Below, in pieces: positions 1 to 8,704 of a DNA stretch of 64,000 bases. The notes below the pieces were generated by a model. It saw only the letters and a program-made list of their open reading frames with translations, searched no databases and was not told where the DNA came from. The stretch is from Gammaproteobacteria bacterium. GTDB taxonomy: Bacteria; Pseudomonadota; Gammaproteobacteria; Eutrophobiales; Eutrophobiaceae. Position 1 is the stretch's first letter; each line of letters opens with the position of its first letter. The translations under genes were made by a program, and so were the position numbers. The stretch lies in NCBI GenBank assembly GCA_947480335.1, contig CANKCB010000003.1, positions 1 to 64,000 on the forward strand, in the 5' to 3' direction.

Positions 1-131
1 GGACAAATATGGTGAGAAAGAAAAAGCTCACCCAGAAATAGAAACAAAAAAAGAAACCGAAAACCGGGGCAGCGCCGTTCCGCTGCATGAAGCAAGGTTA
101 CCCTCTTAAACTCGATGCATTATTGTCTTGA

Positions 132-662
132 CCGAGGGGTCCACTATACAGGGATTATCAAAATCTGGCCAATACCGATGAATTAACCCAACTTCCAAAC
201 CGCCGCAGGATGACAGAAGCGTTATATCAGGAAGTCAGCCGGGCCCACTGAAACCAGAACACCTTTTCTGTTATCAACTTTGATATAGATCATTTCAAAC
301 AAGTGAATGACAAGTATGGTCATGACGCGGGGGATGCTGTGCTACGTGCCGTACCCGGTATTATCAGCAAGGTTTTACGTACGCAGGACATCTGTTCCCG
401 CTGGGGTGGAGAGGAGTTCTTGATTTTATTACCTGAAACTCCACTTACGGGAGTGATACATGTTGCCGAGAGATTACGTAAAACCTTTGAGCAAAACAGG
501 GTTCAGTACGGGAACCAGCCAATTTCCATAACCATCAGTGCAGGCGCACAGGAATACCGGGCGTCCAAAAATCTGGAGGACTGCCTCAAGCAAGCCGACA
601 AGAATCTCTATCAGGCCAAAGCATCGGGGCGTAATACTGTCGTAGCTGGCAATTCAGAATGA
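132..662 (+). pseudogene. Degenerate GGDEF diguanylate cyclase, interrupted by in-frame stops
   Basis: The reading frame encodes most of a GGDEF domain, the enzyme fold that makes cyclic di-GMP from two GTP. Recognisable in order are the domain start (DELTQLPNRRR), the metal-binding segment FDIDHFKQVNDKYGHDAGD and the active-site loop WGGEEF, all in one frame. That frame is cut by TGA at 249-251, between the first two motifs, and by another stop at 129-131. The piece after the TGA could start at GTG 303, but it would lack the N-terminal helix and any sensor domain. No upstream sensor region can be read in 1-131: the same frame has a further stop near position 37 and nothing familiar appears in the other frames. 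A decayed gene is most likely. A sequencing error could explain one stop but not all of them. Confidence 0.75.
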
Positions 663-707
663 TATCTGCAATGCGCAGTATAGAGAACTATAAGCTGTTC
701 CATACAT

Positions 708-2369
708 CTAGCGACGCGATGAAATAAATAATAGAAATACACCGGACAGCCCCAGTAAAGGTGCCAACAAACCCTGTTCAGTAAACGCATCAGGGTTCAG
801 TTGCAGACCGGCAATAATAAAACACCCGATAAGCATGGCGGCACCGATGATAGACAGGATGTTCCGCCGATTTCCATCACGAATCTCCAGCCTGAGCTTC
901 CTGAGTTCCTCCTGATTCCATTCAAACTGAAAGCGGCCATCACTGATTTTATCTACCAGATCCATCATTTTTCCAGGAAACCCAGGCAAACGGTCCAGCC
1001 AGTAGGGCAGGTTTTCCAAAGTACCCTTGAACAGACCCCTGACACCGGTTCGATCACTCATCCATTTCTCAAGTACAGGTCTGGCCGTAGTCCAGATATT
1101 CAGATCCGGATAGAGTTCCCTGCCCAGACCTTCAATATTGACCAGTGTTTTCTGCAACAATAATAACTGTGGCATGATAACCATATTGAATCGCCCAGCG
1201 GTCTGGAACAATCGCAATAACAACGCGCCAAACGATATTTCACTAATGGGTCTGTCAAACAAGGGTTCACAGACAGTCCGGATAGCAGATTCAAATTCGT
1301 CGACTCTGGTTCCGGCAGGCACCCACCCTGACTGAACATGCAACTCGGCAACCTTCTGGTAATCCTTGTTCAAAAAGGCAATAAAGTTTTCGGCCAGATA
1401 ACGTTTATCGAATTCACTTAACGAACTCATGATGCCAAAATCGACGACTACAATACGTGGCGCTTCCGTGGCCGTTCCTGGCCTGACAAAAATATTCCCC
1501 GGATGCATGTCTGCATGAAAGAAACTATCCCTGAACACCTGGGTAAAAAACACCTCGACTCCTGCTTCGGCCAGCCATTTCAAATCTATACCAGCATTTT
1601 TCAATCCCTGTATATCCCCTACCGGGACACCGGAGATCCTTTCCATCACCATCACATTTCTGGCTGAATAGCGCCACTCTACCTGTGGGACATATAACAG
1701 TGTCGAGTCTGAAAAATTTCGTCTTAGTTGCGAGGCGTTGGCCGCTTCACGCATCAGGTCAAGCTCATCCAGCAAGGTCTTCTCAAATTCCCTGACCACA
1801 TCTGCTGGTTTCAGCCGTTGCATCTGTGCCGAGTAGTTCTCGGCCATTTCAGCAATGATATGCATCAGTCCAAGATCACGGCGAATAATTTTTTCTATAC
1901 TCGGTCTGACCACCTTGACGATCATATCACGACCGTCTTTCAGTCTGGCTGTGTGCACCTGGGCAATTGATGCGGAGGCCAAGGGAACTTCATCAAACTG
2001 GAGAAAGATATCGTTGATTTTGCTGCCAAGAGCCTGTTCGATAATCTGTATTGCAATCTGGCCTGGAAATGGAGCAACATGATCCTGTAATCGCGCAAAT
2101 TCAACAATGACATCATCCGGCAACAAATCCCTGCGTGTGGATAGCAACTGACCCAGTTTTATATAGATTGGACCAAGCTGTTCCAGCACTATCCGTAGAC
2201 GGCTGGCGCGCGGCAAACGGTTGCCAACAAACCAGTTCCAGGGCAATAGATACTGCAGGAATCTGACGCGGCGGAACAGATTCAGTGAAAACACGATTTC
2301 ATCAAACCCATGCCTGATGAGTACACGCTGGATATATAACAACCTGAGAATCTGGCCTGGAGTCAACAT
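708..2369 (-). CDS. ubiB: UbiB, ABC1/ADCK-family ATPase for ubiquinone biosynthesis
   Basis: This is an atypical protein-kinase-like ATPase that supports aerobic ubiquinone synthesis, probably by helping to extract or organise lipid intermediates at the inner membrane. The KxGQ motif that defines the family is at residues 71-74 (KLGQ). The catalytic loop HADMHPGN is near 285-292 and the metal-binding DFG near 310. Two C-terminal hydrophobic segments (about residues 500-550) form the membrane anchor. The length of 553 aa is close to that of E. coli UbiB. The open frame extends to a TTG at 2390, but ATG 2369 gives the expected N-terminus (MLTPGQILRLLY) and lies 4 bases after the ubiJ stop. It is last in the run DUF971-ubiE-ubiJ-ubiB and is surely co-translated with ubiJ. 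Confidence 0.95.
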   Translation of the reverse strand: MLTPGQILRLLYIQRVLIRHGFDEIVFSLNLFRRVRFLQYLLPWNWFVGNRLPRASRLRIVLEQLGPIYIKLGQLLSTRRDLLPDDVIVEFARLQDHVAPFPGQIAIQIIEQALGSKINDIFLQFDEVPLASASIAQVHTARLKDGRDMIVKVVRPSIEKIIRRDLGLMHIIAEMAENYSAQMQRLKPADVVREFEKTLLDELDLMREAANASQLRRNFSDSTLLYVPQVEWRYSARNVMVMERISGVPVGDIQGLKNAGIDLKWLAEAGVEVFFTQVFRDSFFHADMHPGNIFVRPGTATEAPRIVVVDFGIMSSLSEFDKRYLAENFIAFLNKDYQKVAELHVQSGWVPAGTRVDEFESAIRTVCEPLFDRPISEISFGALLLRLFQTAGRFNMVIMPQLLLLQKTLVNIEGLGRELYPDLNIWTTARPVLEKWMSDRTGVRGLFKGTLENLPYWLDRLPGFPGKMMDLVDKISDGRFQFEWNQEELRKLRLEIRDGNRRNILSIIGAAMLIGCFIIAGLQLNPDAFTEQGLLAPLLGLSGVFLLFISSRR

Positions 2370-2373
2370 TCCG

Positions 2374-2991
2374 TCATTTTCCCTCAGCAACCTTATACAA
2401 GCGGCTCATCCGTAGTTTGAGTCGTTCCACATCATTACGCAAGGAGTCAACCTCACGATTGAACTCATCAACTTGCTGATAATCCGGCACCAGATCTGAT
2501 TCATATAACAAGTATTCACCCGTATTATTGCGAAGTGTTGTAACGGCATGAACTGCCTGTTTCATTACTGACCGGATTGTGTTTCCTGTGCCATGGGCAA
2601 CACTATCACCTACCCAACGTGACAATTCTTCCTCCCATTCCGGGTCCAGATTACTGATGATAGCGAGAATTTTCTGGGCCAGGGCAATATTACCTGCAAT
2701 TTCAATTGTACCTGACTTGCCCGGCTCATCCCTTTTCATGGCCATAAAATAGGCAAGCAGATTACCCGGGGTTCCACGGATAATAATATCCGGATTGACA
2801 CTCGGCTCTTCCAGAGAAATACCCGTTGGAATAATCGTTATATTAAAAACCTGTTGTGTATTGGTAAGTTCCACCACAATGACACGACCTGCATATTTAA
2901 CAAGCTCCAGACGCGATTCGTCATCCATCGACAAAATGCGATTGATAGTAGTTTCCAGATAACCAGGAGTAAGGGGTACTGTCTTGTTCAT
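2374..2991 (-). CDS. ubiJ: UbiJ, SCP2-domain accessory factor for ubiquinone biosynthesis
   Basis: UbiJ is a lipid-binding accessory protein of the soluble Ubi metabolon and works with UbiK in aerobic ubiquinone synthesis. The 205-aa product has an N-terminal SCP2-like lipid-binding domain (about residues 15-115, with the typical PDIIIRGTPGNLLAYF core) followed by a C-terminal amphipathic coiled coil (about 165-200, EVDSLRNDVERLKLR). Both length and position between ubiE and ubiB match the known ubiE-ubiJ-ubiB arrangement. It starts 10 bases after the ubiE stop without a clear Shine-Dalgarno sequence, so translation may depend on readthrough of ribosomes from ubiE. Confidence 0.9.
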   Translation of the reverse strand: MNKTVPLTPGYLETTINRILSMDDESRLELVKYAGRVIVVELTNTQQVFNITIIPTGISLEEPSVNPDIIIRGTPGNLLAYFMAMKRDEPGKSGTIEIAGNIALAQKILAIISNLDPEWEEELSRWVGDSVAHGTGNTIRSVMKQAVHAVTTLRNNTGEYLLYESDLVPDYQQVDEFNREVDSLRNDVERLKLRMSRLYKVAEGK

Positions 2992-3000
2992 TGCGCGCCG

Positions 3001-3750
3001 TTAAATCTTGTAACCTTTGTGTATGGCCACAATACCACCCGTGAGGTTGTGGTACTCGACCCGGGCAAACCCGGCTTGCTCCATCATCTTCTTCAATGTG
3101 TTCTGATCAGGATGCATACGAATGGATTCAACCAGATAACGATAACTCTGTTCGTCTCCGGCAATATACTTACCCATCAGCGGTATTAATTGATACGAGT
3201 AGCGATCGTATACCTCCCCCAGCATGGGCAATACTGGTCTGGAGAATTCCAGCACAACCAATGCACAACCATACTTTAACTTTTCATACATTGAAGACAG
3301 CGCCTGCTGTTTGTCTGTCACGTTGCGCAAGCCAAAGGCCATACTAATTAAATCAAATGTATTCGGTGCAAAAGGCAGTCTTTCTGCATCAGCCTGTGTA
3401 TAAACAATATTTTTGCAAAACCCGTTATTGAGCAACTGATCCCGACCAGTAGTCAGCATGTCTCTGTTAATATCACAAACCACTATCCTGCCATTATCAC
3501 CAACCTGTCTCGCATAAAGTCTGGCCAAATCGCCGGTGCCACCTGCCACATCAAGTATTTGAAATCCTGACTTGACCCGGGAGATCCCCACGGCGTAGCG
3601 TTTCCACAATCTATGGATACCAAACGACATGACATCGTTCATCAGATTATAATTGGGAGCTACCGATTCAAATACCTGATAGACACGGCGCTTTTTTTCC
3701 TGCAGCGGGACTTTTTCAAACCCGAAATCAGTTGTTTCATGCTCTTTCAT
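3001..3750 (-). CDS. ubiE: UbiE, demethylmenaquinone/2-polyprenyl-benzoquinol C-methyltransferase
   Basis: This SAM-dependent C-methyltransferase acts in ubiquinone synthesis, and in menaquinone synthesis if that pathway is present. The 249-aa product shows the UbiE N-terminal signature (VFESVAPNYNLMNDVMSFG), SAM motif I (LDVAGGTGDLA) near residue 70, and the second UbiE signature LVVLEFSRP. The open frame continues far upstream to 3921, but that extension lies inside the preceding DUF971 gene and has no family similarity. ATG 3750, preceded by a GAGA-type ribosome binding site, gives the normal N-terminus. It overlaps the DUF971 stop by 14 bases, which suggests translational coupling. Confidence 0.95.
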   Translation of the reverse strand: MKEHETTDFGFEKVPLQEKKRRVYQVFESVAPNYNLMNDVMSFGIHRLWKRYAVGISRVKSGFQILDVAGGTGDLARLYARQVGDNGRIVVCDINRDMLTTGRDQLLNNGFCKNIVYTQADAERLPFAPNTFDLISMAFGLRNVTDKQQALSSMYEKLKYGCALVVLEFSRPVLPMLGEVYDRYSYQLIPLMGKYIAGDEQSYRYLVESIRMHPDQNTLKKMMEQAGFARVEYHNLTGGIVAIHKGYKI

Positions 3751-4111
3751 CGGGTCTTCTCTCATATCCGGCAACCAGCAGTGCCTGCAAATAGGCCGCC
3801 CATTTAATATCTTTATTGCTACCGAGCTCATGCAGGTAATCCCAAGTATAAATTCCCGTATCATGACCATCGTCAAACACCAGTTTGATTGCATAGGTCC
3901 CGACAGGAATAATATTGGCAATGTTCACTCGCTCTTTGCCTGTTTGCAATATCGACTTCCCCGGTCCATGTCCCTTCACTTCTGCTGATGGTGAGTGAAC
4001 CCTCAAATATTCACATGACAGTTCAAAGCGTGATTCGTCATCGTACTGCACAGAGAGTATCCGCGACTTGGTCTTCAGATTGATAGCTACAGGATGAGGC
4101 ATATTTGTCAA
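3737..4111 (-). CDS. DUF971 (GBBH-like N-terminal domain) protein
   Basis: This small 124-aa protein belongs to the DUF971 family, a zinc-ribbon-like fold related to the N-terminal domain of gamma-butyrobetaine hydroxylase. The diagnostic pattern is visible: an early LxVxxDD-type strand (ILSVQYDDESRF), ELSCEYLRVHSPSAE, then IIPVGTYAIKLVFDDGHDTGIYTW and a final WDYLHELG. Its function is not established; related proteins are linked to iron-sulfur or ubiquinone functions by context. It sits between hslU (17-base gap) and ubiE (14-base overlap), an arrangement common in Gammaproteobacteria. That supports co-transcription with the ubiquinone genes but does not show a role. Confidence 0.85.
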   Translation of the reverse strand: MTNMPHPVAINLKTKSRILSVQYDDESRFELSCEYLRVHSPSAEVKGHGPGKSILQTGKERVNIANIIPVGTYAIKLVFDDGHDTGIYTWDYLHELGSNKDIKWAAYLQALLVAGYERRPDERA

Positions 4112-4128
4112 AATATTCGGGTCTGGAT

Positions 4129-5454
4129 TTACAGGATATATCTGGTCAGATCTTCATTTTTGATTAATTCGCCGAGCTGGTTATCAACGAAACGGGCGTC
4201 CACCACTACCTTTCCGCCCGATTGTGCCGGCGCAGAAAAGGAAATGGATTCAAGCAACTTCTCCATTACCGTGTGCAGGCGTCTTGCCCCGATGTTCTCG
4301 GCAGATTCATTCACCTGCCATGCTATTTCAGCAATTCTGGCAATTCCGTCACTGGAAAATTCCAACGTGAAGTTTTCGGTCTGCATCAGTGCCGTGTACT
4401 GTTCAGTCAGCGATGCATTTGGTTCTGTCAGAATCCGGATAAAATCTCCTGTTGTTAATGCATTCAATTCTACCCGTATTGGCAGTCTTCCCTGTAATTC
4501 CGGAATCAGGTCAGACGGTTTTGACAGATGGAATGCACCCGAAGCGATAAACAGAATATGATCAGTCCGTACCATGCCATAACGTGTTGAAACAGTACAA
4601 CCTTCAACCAGTGGTAACAAATCGCGTTGTACACCTTCACGAGATACATCCGGCCCACTGCTTTGCCCTCTTCTGGTAACCTTGTCAATTTCGTCAATAA
4701 ACACCAGACCATTTTGTTCGATACTCTGTATCGACCTGAACTTAATCTCGTCTTCATTGATCAGTTTTGCCGCTTCTTCCTCGGTCAAAACCTTCATCGC
4801 ATCCTGTATTTTAAGCTTGCGCATCCTTTTTTTGCCGTTACCCATATTCTGAAACAATCCCTGTAGCTGACTGGTCATTTCTTCCATGCCGGGTGGAGCC
4901 ATGATTTCAACACCAACCGTCTGCATCTGTACTTCAATCTCGATTTCCCTGTCAGCCAGGGTTCCCGCTTCCAGCATCGAATGGAATCTTTCTCTCGCCA
5001 CTCCGGATTTTTCTTCAGAATTGTCATCATATAATCGTGCCGGGGGCAACAGAATATCCAGAATCCTTTCCTTCGCCGTTTGCTCAGCTCGTTCCTTTAC
5101 CTTTTCCATTTCGATTTCGCGCGTCATTTTTACTGCGACATCCGCGAGATCACGAATGATGGACTCGACATCTCGTCCAACATATCCCACCTCGGTAAAC
5201 TTGGTGGCTTCAACCTTGATAAACGGTGCATTGGCCAATCTAGCCAAACGTCTGGCGACTTCTGTTTTTCCCACCCCTGTCGGACCTATCATCAGGATAT
5301 TCTTTGGTGTGATTTCATTACGCAGTGCTTCTGGAACCTGCATCCTTCGCCACCTGTTACGCAAGGCAATGGCTACTGCACGCTTGGCGTTATCCTGACC
5401 GATAATATGTTTGTCCAGCTCTGCTACAATCTGTTCGGGGGTAAGTTCCTGCAT
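4129..5454 (-). CDS. hslU: HslU, ATPase subunit of the HslUV (ClpYQ) protease
   Basis: HslU is the AAA+ unfoldase that feeds proteins into the HslV peptidase in the cytoplasm. The 441-aa product carries Walker A GPTGVGKT at residues 57-64 and the HslU-specific GYVGRDVES segment. The I-domain, rich in charged residues, spans about residues 110-240 and is followed by Walker [10 protein letters not shown] near 250. The C-terminus is RYIL, which in this family inserts into HslV pockets. The gene starts 16 bases after hslV, so the two are surely one operon. It is full length with no visible defect. Confidence 0.97.
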   Translation of the reverse strand: MQELTPEQIVAELDKHIIGQDNAKRAVAIALRNRWRRMQVPEALRNEITPKNILMIGPTGVGKTEVARRLARLANAPFIKVEATKFTEVGYVGRDVESIIRDLADVAVKMTREIEMEKVKERAEQTAKERILDILLPPARLYDDNSEEKSGVARERFHSMLEAGTLADREIEIEVQMQTVGVEIMAPPGMEEMTSQLQGLFQNMGNGKKRMRKLKIQDAMKVLTEEEAAKLINEDEIKFRSIQSIEQNGLVFIDEIDKVTRRGQSSGPDVSREGVQRDLLPLVEGCTVSTRYGMVRTDHILFIASGAFHLSKPSDLIPELQGRLPIRVELNALTTGDFIRILTEPNASLTEQYTALMQTENFTLEFSSDGIARIAEIAWQVNESAENIGARRLHTVMEKLLESISFSAPAQSGGKVVVDARFVDNQLGELIKNEDLTRYIL

Positions 5455-5470
5455 TGATTTGTTCCGTGAT

Positions 5471-6010
5471 TTAAAATTTCAATTCTTCAAGTACCAGTGA
5501 ATGGTTGGTGTAGATACAGATATCCGCGGCAATGTTCAGCGATTTTTCTGTTATCTCTCTGGCAGACAGTTCGGTATTTTTCATCAACGCATAGGCCGCC
5601 GCCTTGGCAAAGCTGCCTCCTGAACCTATCGCCATGATGTTATCTTCCGGCTCAATAACGTCACCGTTGCCGGAGATGATGAGCGAGGTGGATTGATCTG
5701 CAACACAAAGCATGGCTTCCAGTCGTCTTAACATACGATCAGTACGCCAGTCCTTGGCCAGCTCAACAGCTGACCGTGTCAGGTTTCCTGAATACTGTTC
5801 AAGTTTACCTTCAAACCTTTCAAACAGGGTAAATGCATCGGCGGTACCACCGGCAAATCCGGCAATCACCTTATCCTGGTAGAGCCGACGTACCTTTTTT
5901 GCATTACCTTTCATCACTGTATTGCCTAGCGAGACCTGACCATCACCACCGATGACAACGTGCCGGTCTCTTCTGACGGACAGGATGGTCGTACCTCTGA
6001 ATTGTTCCAA
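5471..6010 (-). CDS. hslV: HslV, peptidase subunit of the HslUV protease, with a short propeptide
   Basis: HslV is a threonine peptidase that forms the double-ring core of HslUV. The family core TTILSVRRD is present, followed by [22 protein letters not shown] and the conserved [14 protein letters not shown]. In E. coli the catalytic threonine directly follows the start methionine. Here the frame starts at TTG 6010, behind a strong GGAGG spaced 9 bases away, so six residues (MEQFRG) precede the threonine and must be removed. Such short propeptides occur in other bacterial HslV proteins. No good sigma32 promoter was found upstream in 6011-6126. The product is 179 aa. Confidence 0.96.
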   Translation of the reverse strand: MEQFRGTTILSVRRDRHVVIGGDGQVSLGNTVMKGNAKKVRRLYQDKVIAGFAGGTADAFTLFERFEGKLEQYSGNLTRSAVELAKDWRTDRMLRRLEAMLCVADQSTSLIISGNGDVIEPEDNIMAIGSGGSFAKAAAYALMKNTELSAREITEKSLNIAADICIYTNHSLVLEELKF

Positions 6011-6126
6011 GCCGGATTCCTCCTGTAAAAAGCTGGTTTATTGTACACGAACTGTAGAAACAGGAGTGAGGGGCTAACCGTCGTACAAATTATTCATCTA
6101 CAGGGATGTTTTACACCTGCGGGATG

Positions 6127-7023
6127 TTATTTCCTGCCTTTTTTGGCCCTGGGATGGGATTTATCATAAACATTTGCCAGATGCTCGAAATCCAGATGGG
6201 TATAAATCTGCGTGGTACTGATGTCTGCATGACCAAGCAGTTCCTGCACGGCTCGCAGATCACTGCTGGATTCAAGTATATGTGTAGCAAATGAATGCCT
6301 GAGCATATGTGGATTGACGTGGGTTACCAGACCTTGGCGAACAGCCCATTGTTGCAGTCTAAGCTGTACAGAGCGTGGACTGATACGTGTACCGCGCTGA
6401 CTCACAAACAGGGCCTGTTCATCTTCAGCAGCAAATTCGTTTCTGATTTTCAGCCAGTGTTGTATGGCGGTAATTGCCTTTTTGCCTGTTGGTATCTTAC
6501 GGGTCTTGTTGCCTTTGCCAGTAACCGTAACAACTGCATCGGCCAGATCCAGACTGCCCAACTGCAACCCTGTCAGCTCGGATAGTCTCAGACCGGAAGA
6601 ATAAATCAACTCCAGAATGGCCCTGTCCCGTATAGCCAGAGGGTCGGTATGAGTGATGTCGACCAGTTGACCGGTCTGATCCACATCCAGTGTACGCGGA
6701 AGTCGTTTGGGTGATTTGGGGGTAATAACGCCTTGAGCCGGATTGCGCTTTACCAATTCCAGGCGAATCAAGTATCGGTAAAAAGCCCTTATTGCCGAAA
6801 GATTACGTTGCAAGGTCTTGCCACCAATTCCTTGCCTGTGTCTGGAGGCAATAAAACTGCCCAGCTGGCGTCCATCAAGTACGGCCCATGTTGAAATCTG
6901 CTGGTTGTCACAGAACTGGATCAATAGTTCCAGATCATGCTGGTAAGCTTCCCGGGTATTGGCAGACAGATGATACAGGGTAGATAAAAATTCATTGACC
7001 CTGTTTTTTTCGTTCTCGGTCAT
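6127..7023 (-). CDS. xerC: XerC, tyrosine site-specific recombinase for chromosome dimer resolution
   Basis: XerC acts with XerD at dif to resolve chromosome dimers. The 298-aa product has an N-terminal SAM-like DNA-binding domain (residues 1-95) and a catalytic domain with all expected active-site residues: R146 (GLRLSEL), K170 (VTGKGNK), H239 and R242 (HMLRHSF), H265 (LLGHADIS) and nucleophile Y274 (TQIYTHL). The position between DUF484/dapF and hslV fits the housekeeping recombinase and not a mobile integrase. The 54-base gap to the DUF484 gene suggests one transcript with dapF. Confidence 0.95.
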   Translation of the reverse strand: MTENEKNRVNEFLSTLYHLSANTREAYQHDLELLIQFCDNQQISTWAVLDGRQLGSFIASRHRQGIGGKTLQRNLSAIRAFYRYLIRLELVKRNPAQGVITPKSPKRLPRTLDVDQTGQLVDITHTDPLAIRDRAILELIYSSGLRLSELTGLQLGSLDLADAVVTVTGKGNKTRKIPTGKKAITAIQHWLKIRNEFAAEDEQALFVSQRGTRISPRSVQLRLQQWAVRQGLVTHVNPHMLRHSFATHILESSSDLRAVQELLGHADISTTQIYTHLDFEHLANVYDKSHPRAKKGRK

Positions 7024-7077
7024 AGTTGACTGTATCCTGCACTCTGGAGACCTTCTGCTAAAAAAATCTGAATTCGA

Positions 7078-7779
7078 TTACTTCTCCACAATCCAGGGTT
7101 TGAGTATATAGCTGAGTATCTCTCCCAGATTGGCTAACAGTTCCACTCCCATTGATTCTGTGAAATGTGATGCATCCGTACTACCTATGGCCAGAACCCC
7201 ACTCCAGCCCTTGCCATGCAGGGGCACGAGTACGGCTGAACCAATATCATCTCCGCTGACCCCGAACAGAAAGGCCTGCTGCTGACTTTTCAGATGACCA
7301 CTCAAGGGCATACGCTTGTCTATTATAGTCTTGAACAGTGACTGCTCCGGTGTGTCAGTTCCCGCAAATTCAATGCCCGCAAATGTATCAATAAAGGAAG
7401 GGGCCGCAAACAATCTGACTGCAACATGGTCTGCACGAAAATTCTGCCGGAGATTTTCATAGAGTGTATGGAAGATATCCTTTGGTTCCGCTGCATCCAT
7501 CAGGGTCAACGCCAGCAAATGCATGCGTCTGGCAAGCTCCTCATTTTGCTTGGCAATCTCTACCAGCTCATTCAGTCTTTTTTGAGCCTGCTCATTTTTT
7601 TCCCTCAGCAGAGATACCTGCTTTTGTACGAGCGACACAGCATCGCCACTAATATGAGGTACCTGAATCTGTCGCAATACCTCGGGATGATTAATAAAAA
7701 AATCAGGGTGCGTCAACAGATACTGGCAAATTGTTTCCGGTTCAATAATTTCAGTCTTGTCCGTTTCGACCTTGCTCAT
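7078..7779 (-). CDS. DUF484 family protein (GAF-like), between dapF and xerC
   Basis: The 233-aa protein belongs to the DUF484 family found between dapF and xerC in many Proteobacteria. It opens with the family signature in which a helix (ICQYLLTHPDFFINHPEVL) is followed by SLVQKQVSLLREKNE. A coiled-coil segment comes next (about 45-85), then a GAF-like sensor fold (about 90-225) ending in LANLGEILSYIL. Ligand and role are unknown. Its start overlaps the dapF stop by 4 bases (ATGA), so the two are translationally coupled. The constant link to xerC hints at a cell-division-linked function, but that is inference. Confidence 0.9.
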   Translation of the reverse strand: MSKVETDKTEIIEPETICQYLLTHPDFFINHPEVLRQIQVPHISGDAVSLVQKQVSLLREKNEQAQKRLNELVEIAKQNEELARRMHLLALTLMDAAEPKDIFHTLYENLRQNFRADHVAVRLFAAPSFIDTFAGIEFAGTDTPEQSLFKTIIDKRMPLSGHLKSQQQAFLFGVSGDDIGSAVLVPLHGKGWSGVLAIGSTDASHFTESMGVELLANLGEILSYILKPWIVEK

Positions 7780-8606
7780 AATGTTATTTGTCCCTCAAAT
7801 ACTGTAGTAGCAGGGCCTGTCATCCACACATCAGAACCCTCGCCCTCCCATTTTATTACCAGTGATCCCCTGGCCAACCCGACAGTAACTGCATTATCCA
7901 GTTTTTTGCCCTTGATACCGGCTACTACCGCCGCACAGGATCCCGTACCGCAGGCCAGTGTCTCACCAGCGCCGCGTTCATAGACTCTTAATAATACATG
8001 ACTACGATCCACTACCTGCAAAAATCCGACATTGACGCTCTGGGGAAACATTGGATGTTGCTGCAACTGTTTGCCGATTTTTTCAACATCTGCCGTGACA
8101 ATGTCCTGCACCATAATAACGGCATGAGGGTTACCCATCGACAGCGCATGAACTTCAATAGTTCTGTCAGCCAGTACAACCGGGTAGACAGACTGGCGTT
8201 GAGGAGAAACCAGAGGAATGTCTATCGGTTCAAACCCGGGTGCCCCCATATTAACCCGGACTGTATCGTCTTTTTCAAAGTAGAAATGTACAAGGCCTTT
8301 TATAGTCTGCGCACTGATTTCAGTGCTGGTTAATATTGACTTTTCCCTGAGGTAACGTGCTACACAGCGTGCACCGTTACCACTTTGTCCACCTTCTCCA
8401 CCGTCAGCATTAAATACCCTGTACATGATGTCTGCATCACTTCTGGTGGCAGGTTGCAAAATTACCAACTGGTCAAACCCGATGCCAGTATAACGATCGG
8501 CCAACGCACGAATCTGCTCAGCCGTCAGGGTAATTGGTTTATGCAAACCATTGATTATGACAAAATCATTGCCCAAACCGTGCATCTTGGTGAATTCAAG
8601 CTTCAT
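7776..8606 (-). CDS. dapF: DapF, diaminopimelate epimerase
   Basis: DapF converts LL-diaminopimelate to the meso form for lysine and peptidoglycan synthesis, using two cysteines and no cofactor. Both are present: C81 in GNGARC and C219 in LACGTGSC. The N-terminal MHGLGNDFVII and the central GNPHAV are also typical. The product is 276 aa, the usual length. It is the first gene of the dapF-DUF484-xerC run. A TATAAT hexamer lies upstream at 8674-8679 (minus strand), but no matching -35 was found. A short lipoprotein gene (lptM), which precedes dapF in E. coli, is absent. Confidence 0.96.
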   Translation of the reverse strand: MKLEFTKMHGLGNDFVIINGLHKPITLTAEQIRALADRYTGIGFDQLVILQPATRSDADIMYRVFNADGGEGGQSGNGARCVARYLREKSILTSTEISAQTIKGLVHFYFEKDDTVRVNMGAPGFEPIDIPLVSPQRQSVYPVVLADRTIEVHALSMGNPHAVIMVQDIVTADVEKIGKQLQQHPMFPQSVNVGFLQVVDRSHVLLRVYERGAGETLACGTGSCAAVVAGIKGKKLDNAVTVGLARGSLVIKWEGEGSDVWMTGPATTVFEGQITL

Positions 8607-8704
8607 ATATGTATTTACTCATTAATCTATTATCAGGCGGTATTTAATGGATATGTCCCGTTAACAAGCCGGGATTATAACGGAAAGCGGGGCTGTACGC
8701 CTTA

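Noticed and set aside
801-1163. 120-aa plus-strand frame inside ubiB
   Set aside because: Antisense shadow of ubiB with no family similarity or ribosome binding site; ubiB is fully conserved on the other strand.
4094-4561. 155-aa plus-strand frame over hslU
   Set aside because: Antisense shadow of a conserved gene.
6011-6126. Sigma32 heat-shock promoter before hslV
   Set aside because: Only a loose CCCCTCAC was seen; no CTTGAA at the right distance.
8674-8679. TATAAT before dapF as a promoter
   Set aside because: No -35 with 16-18 base spacing; kept only as a note.
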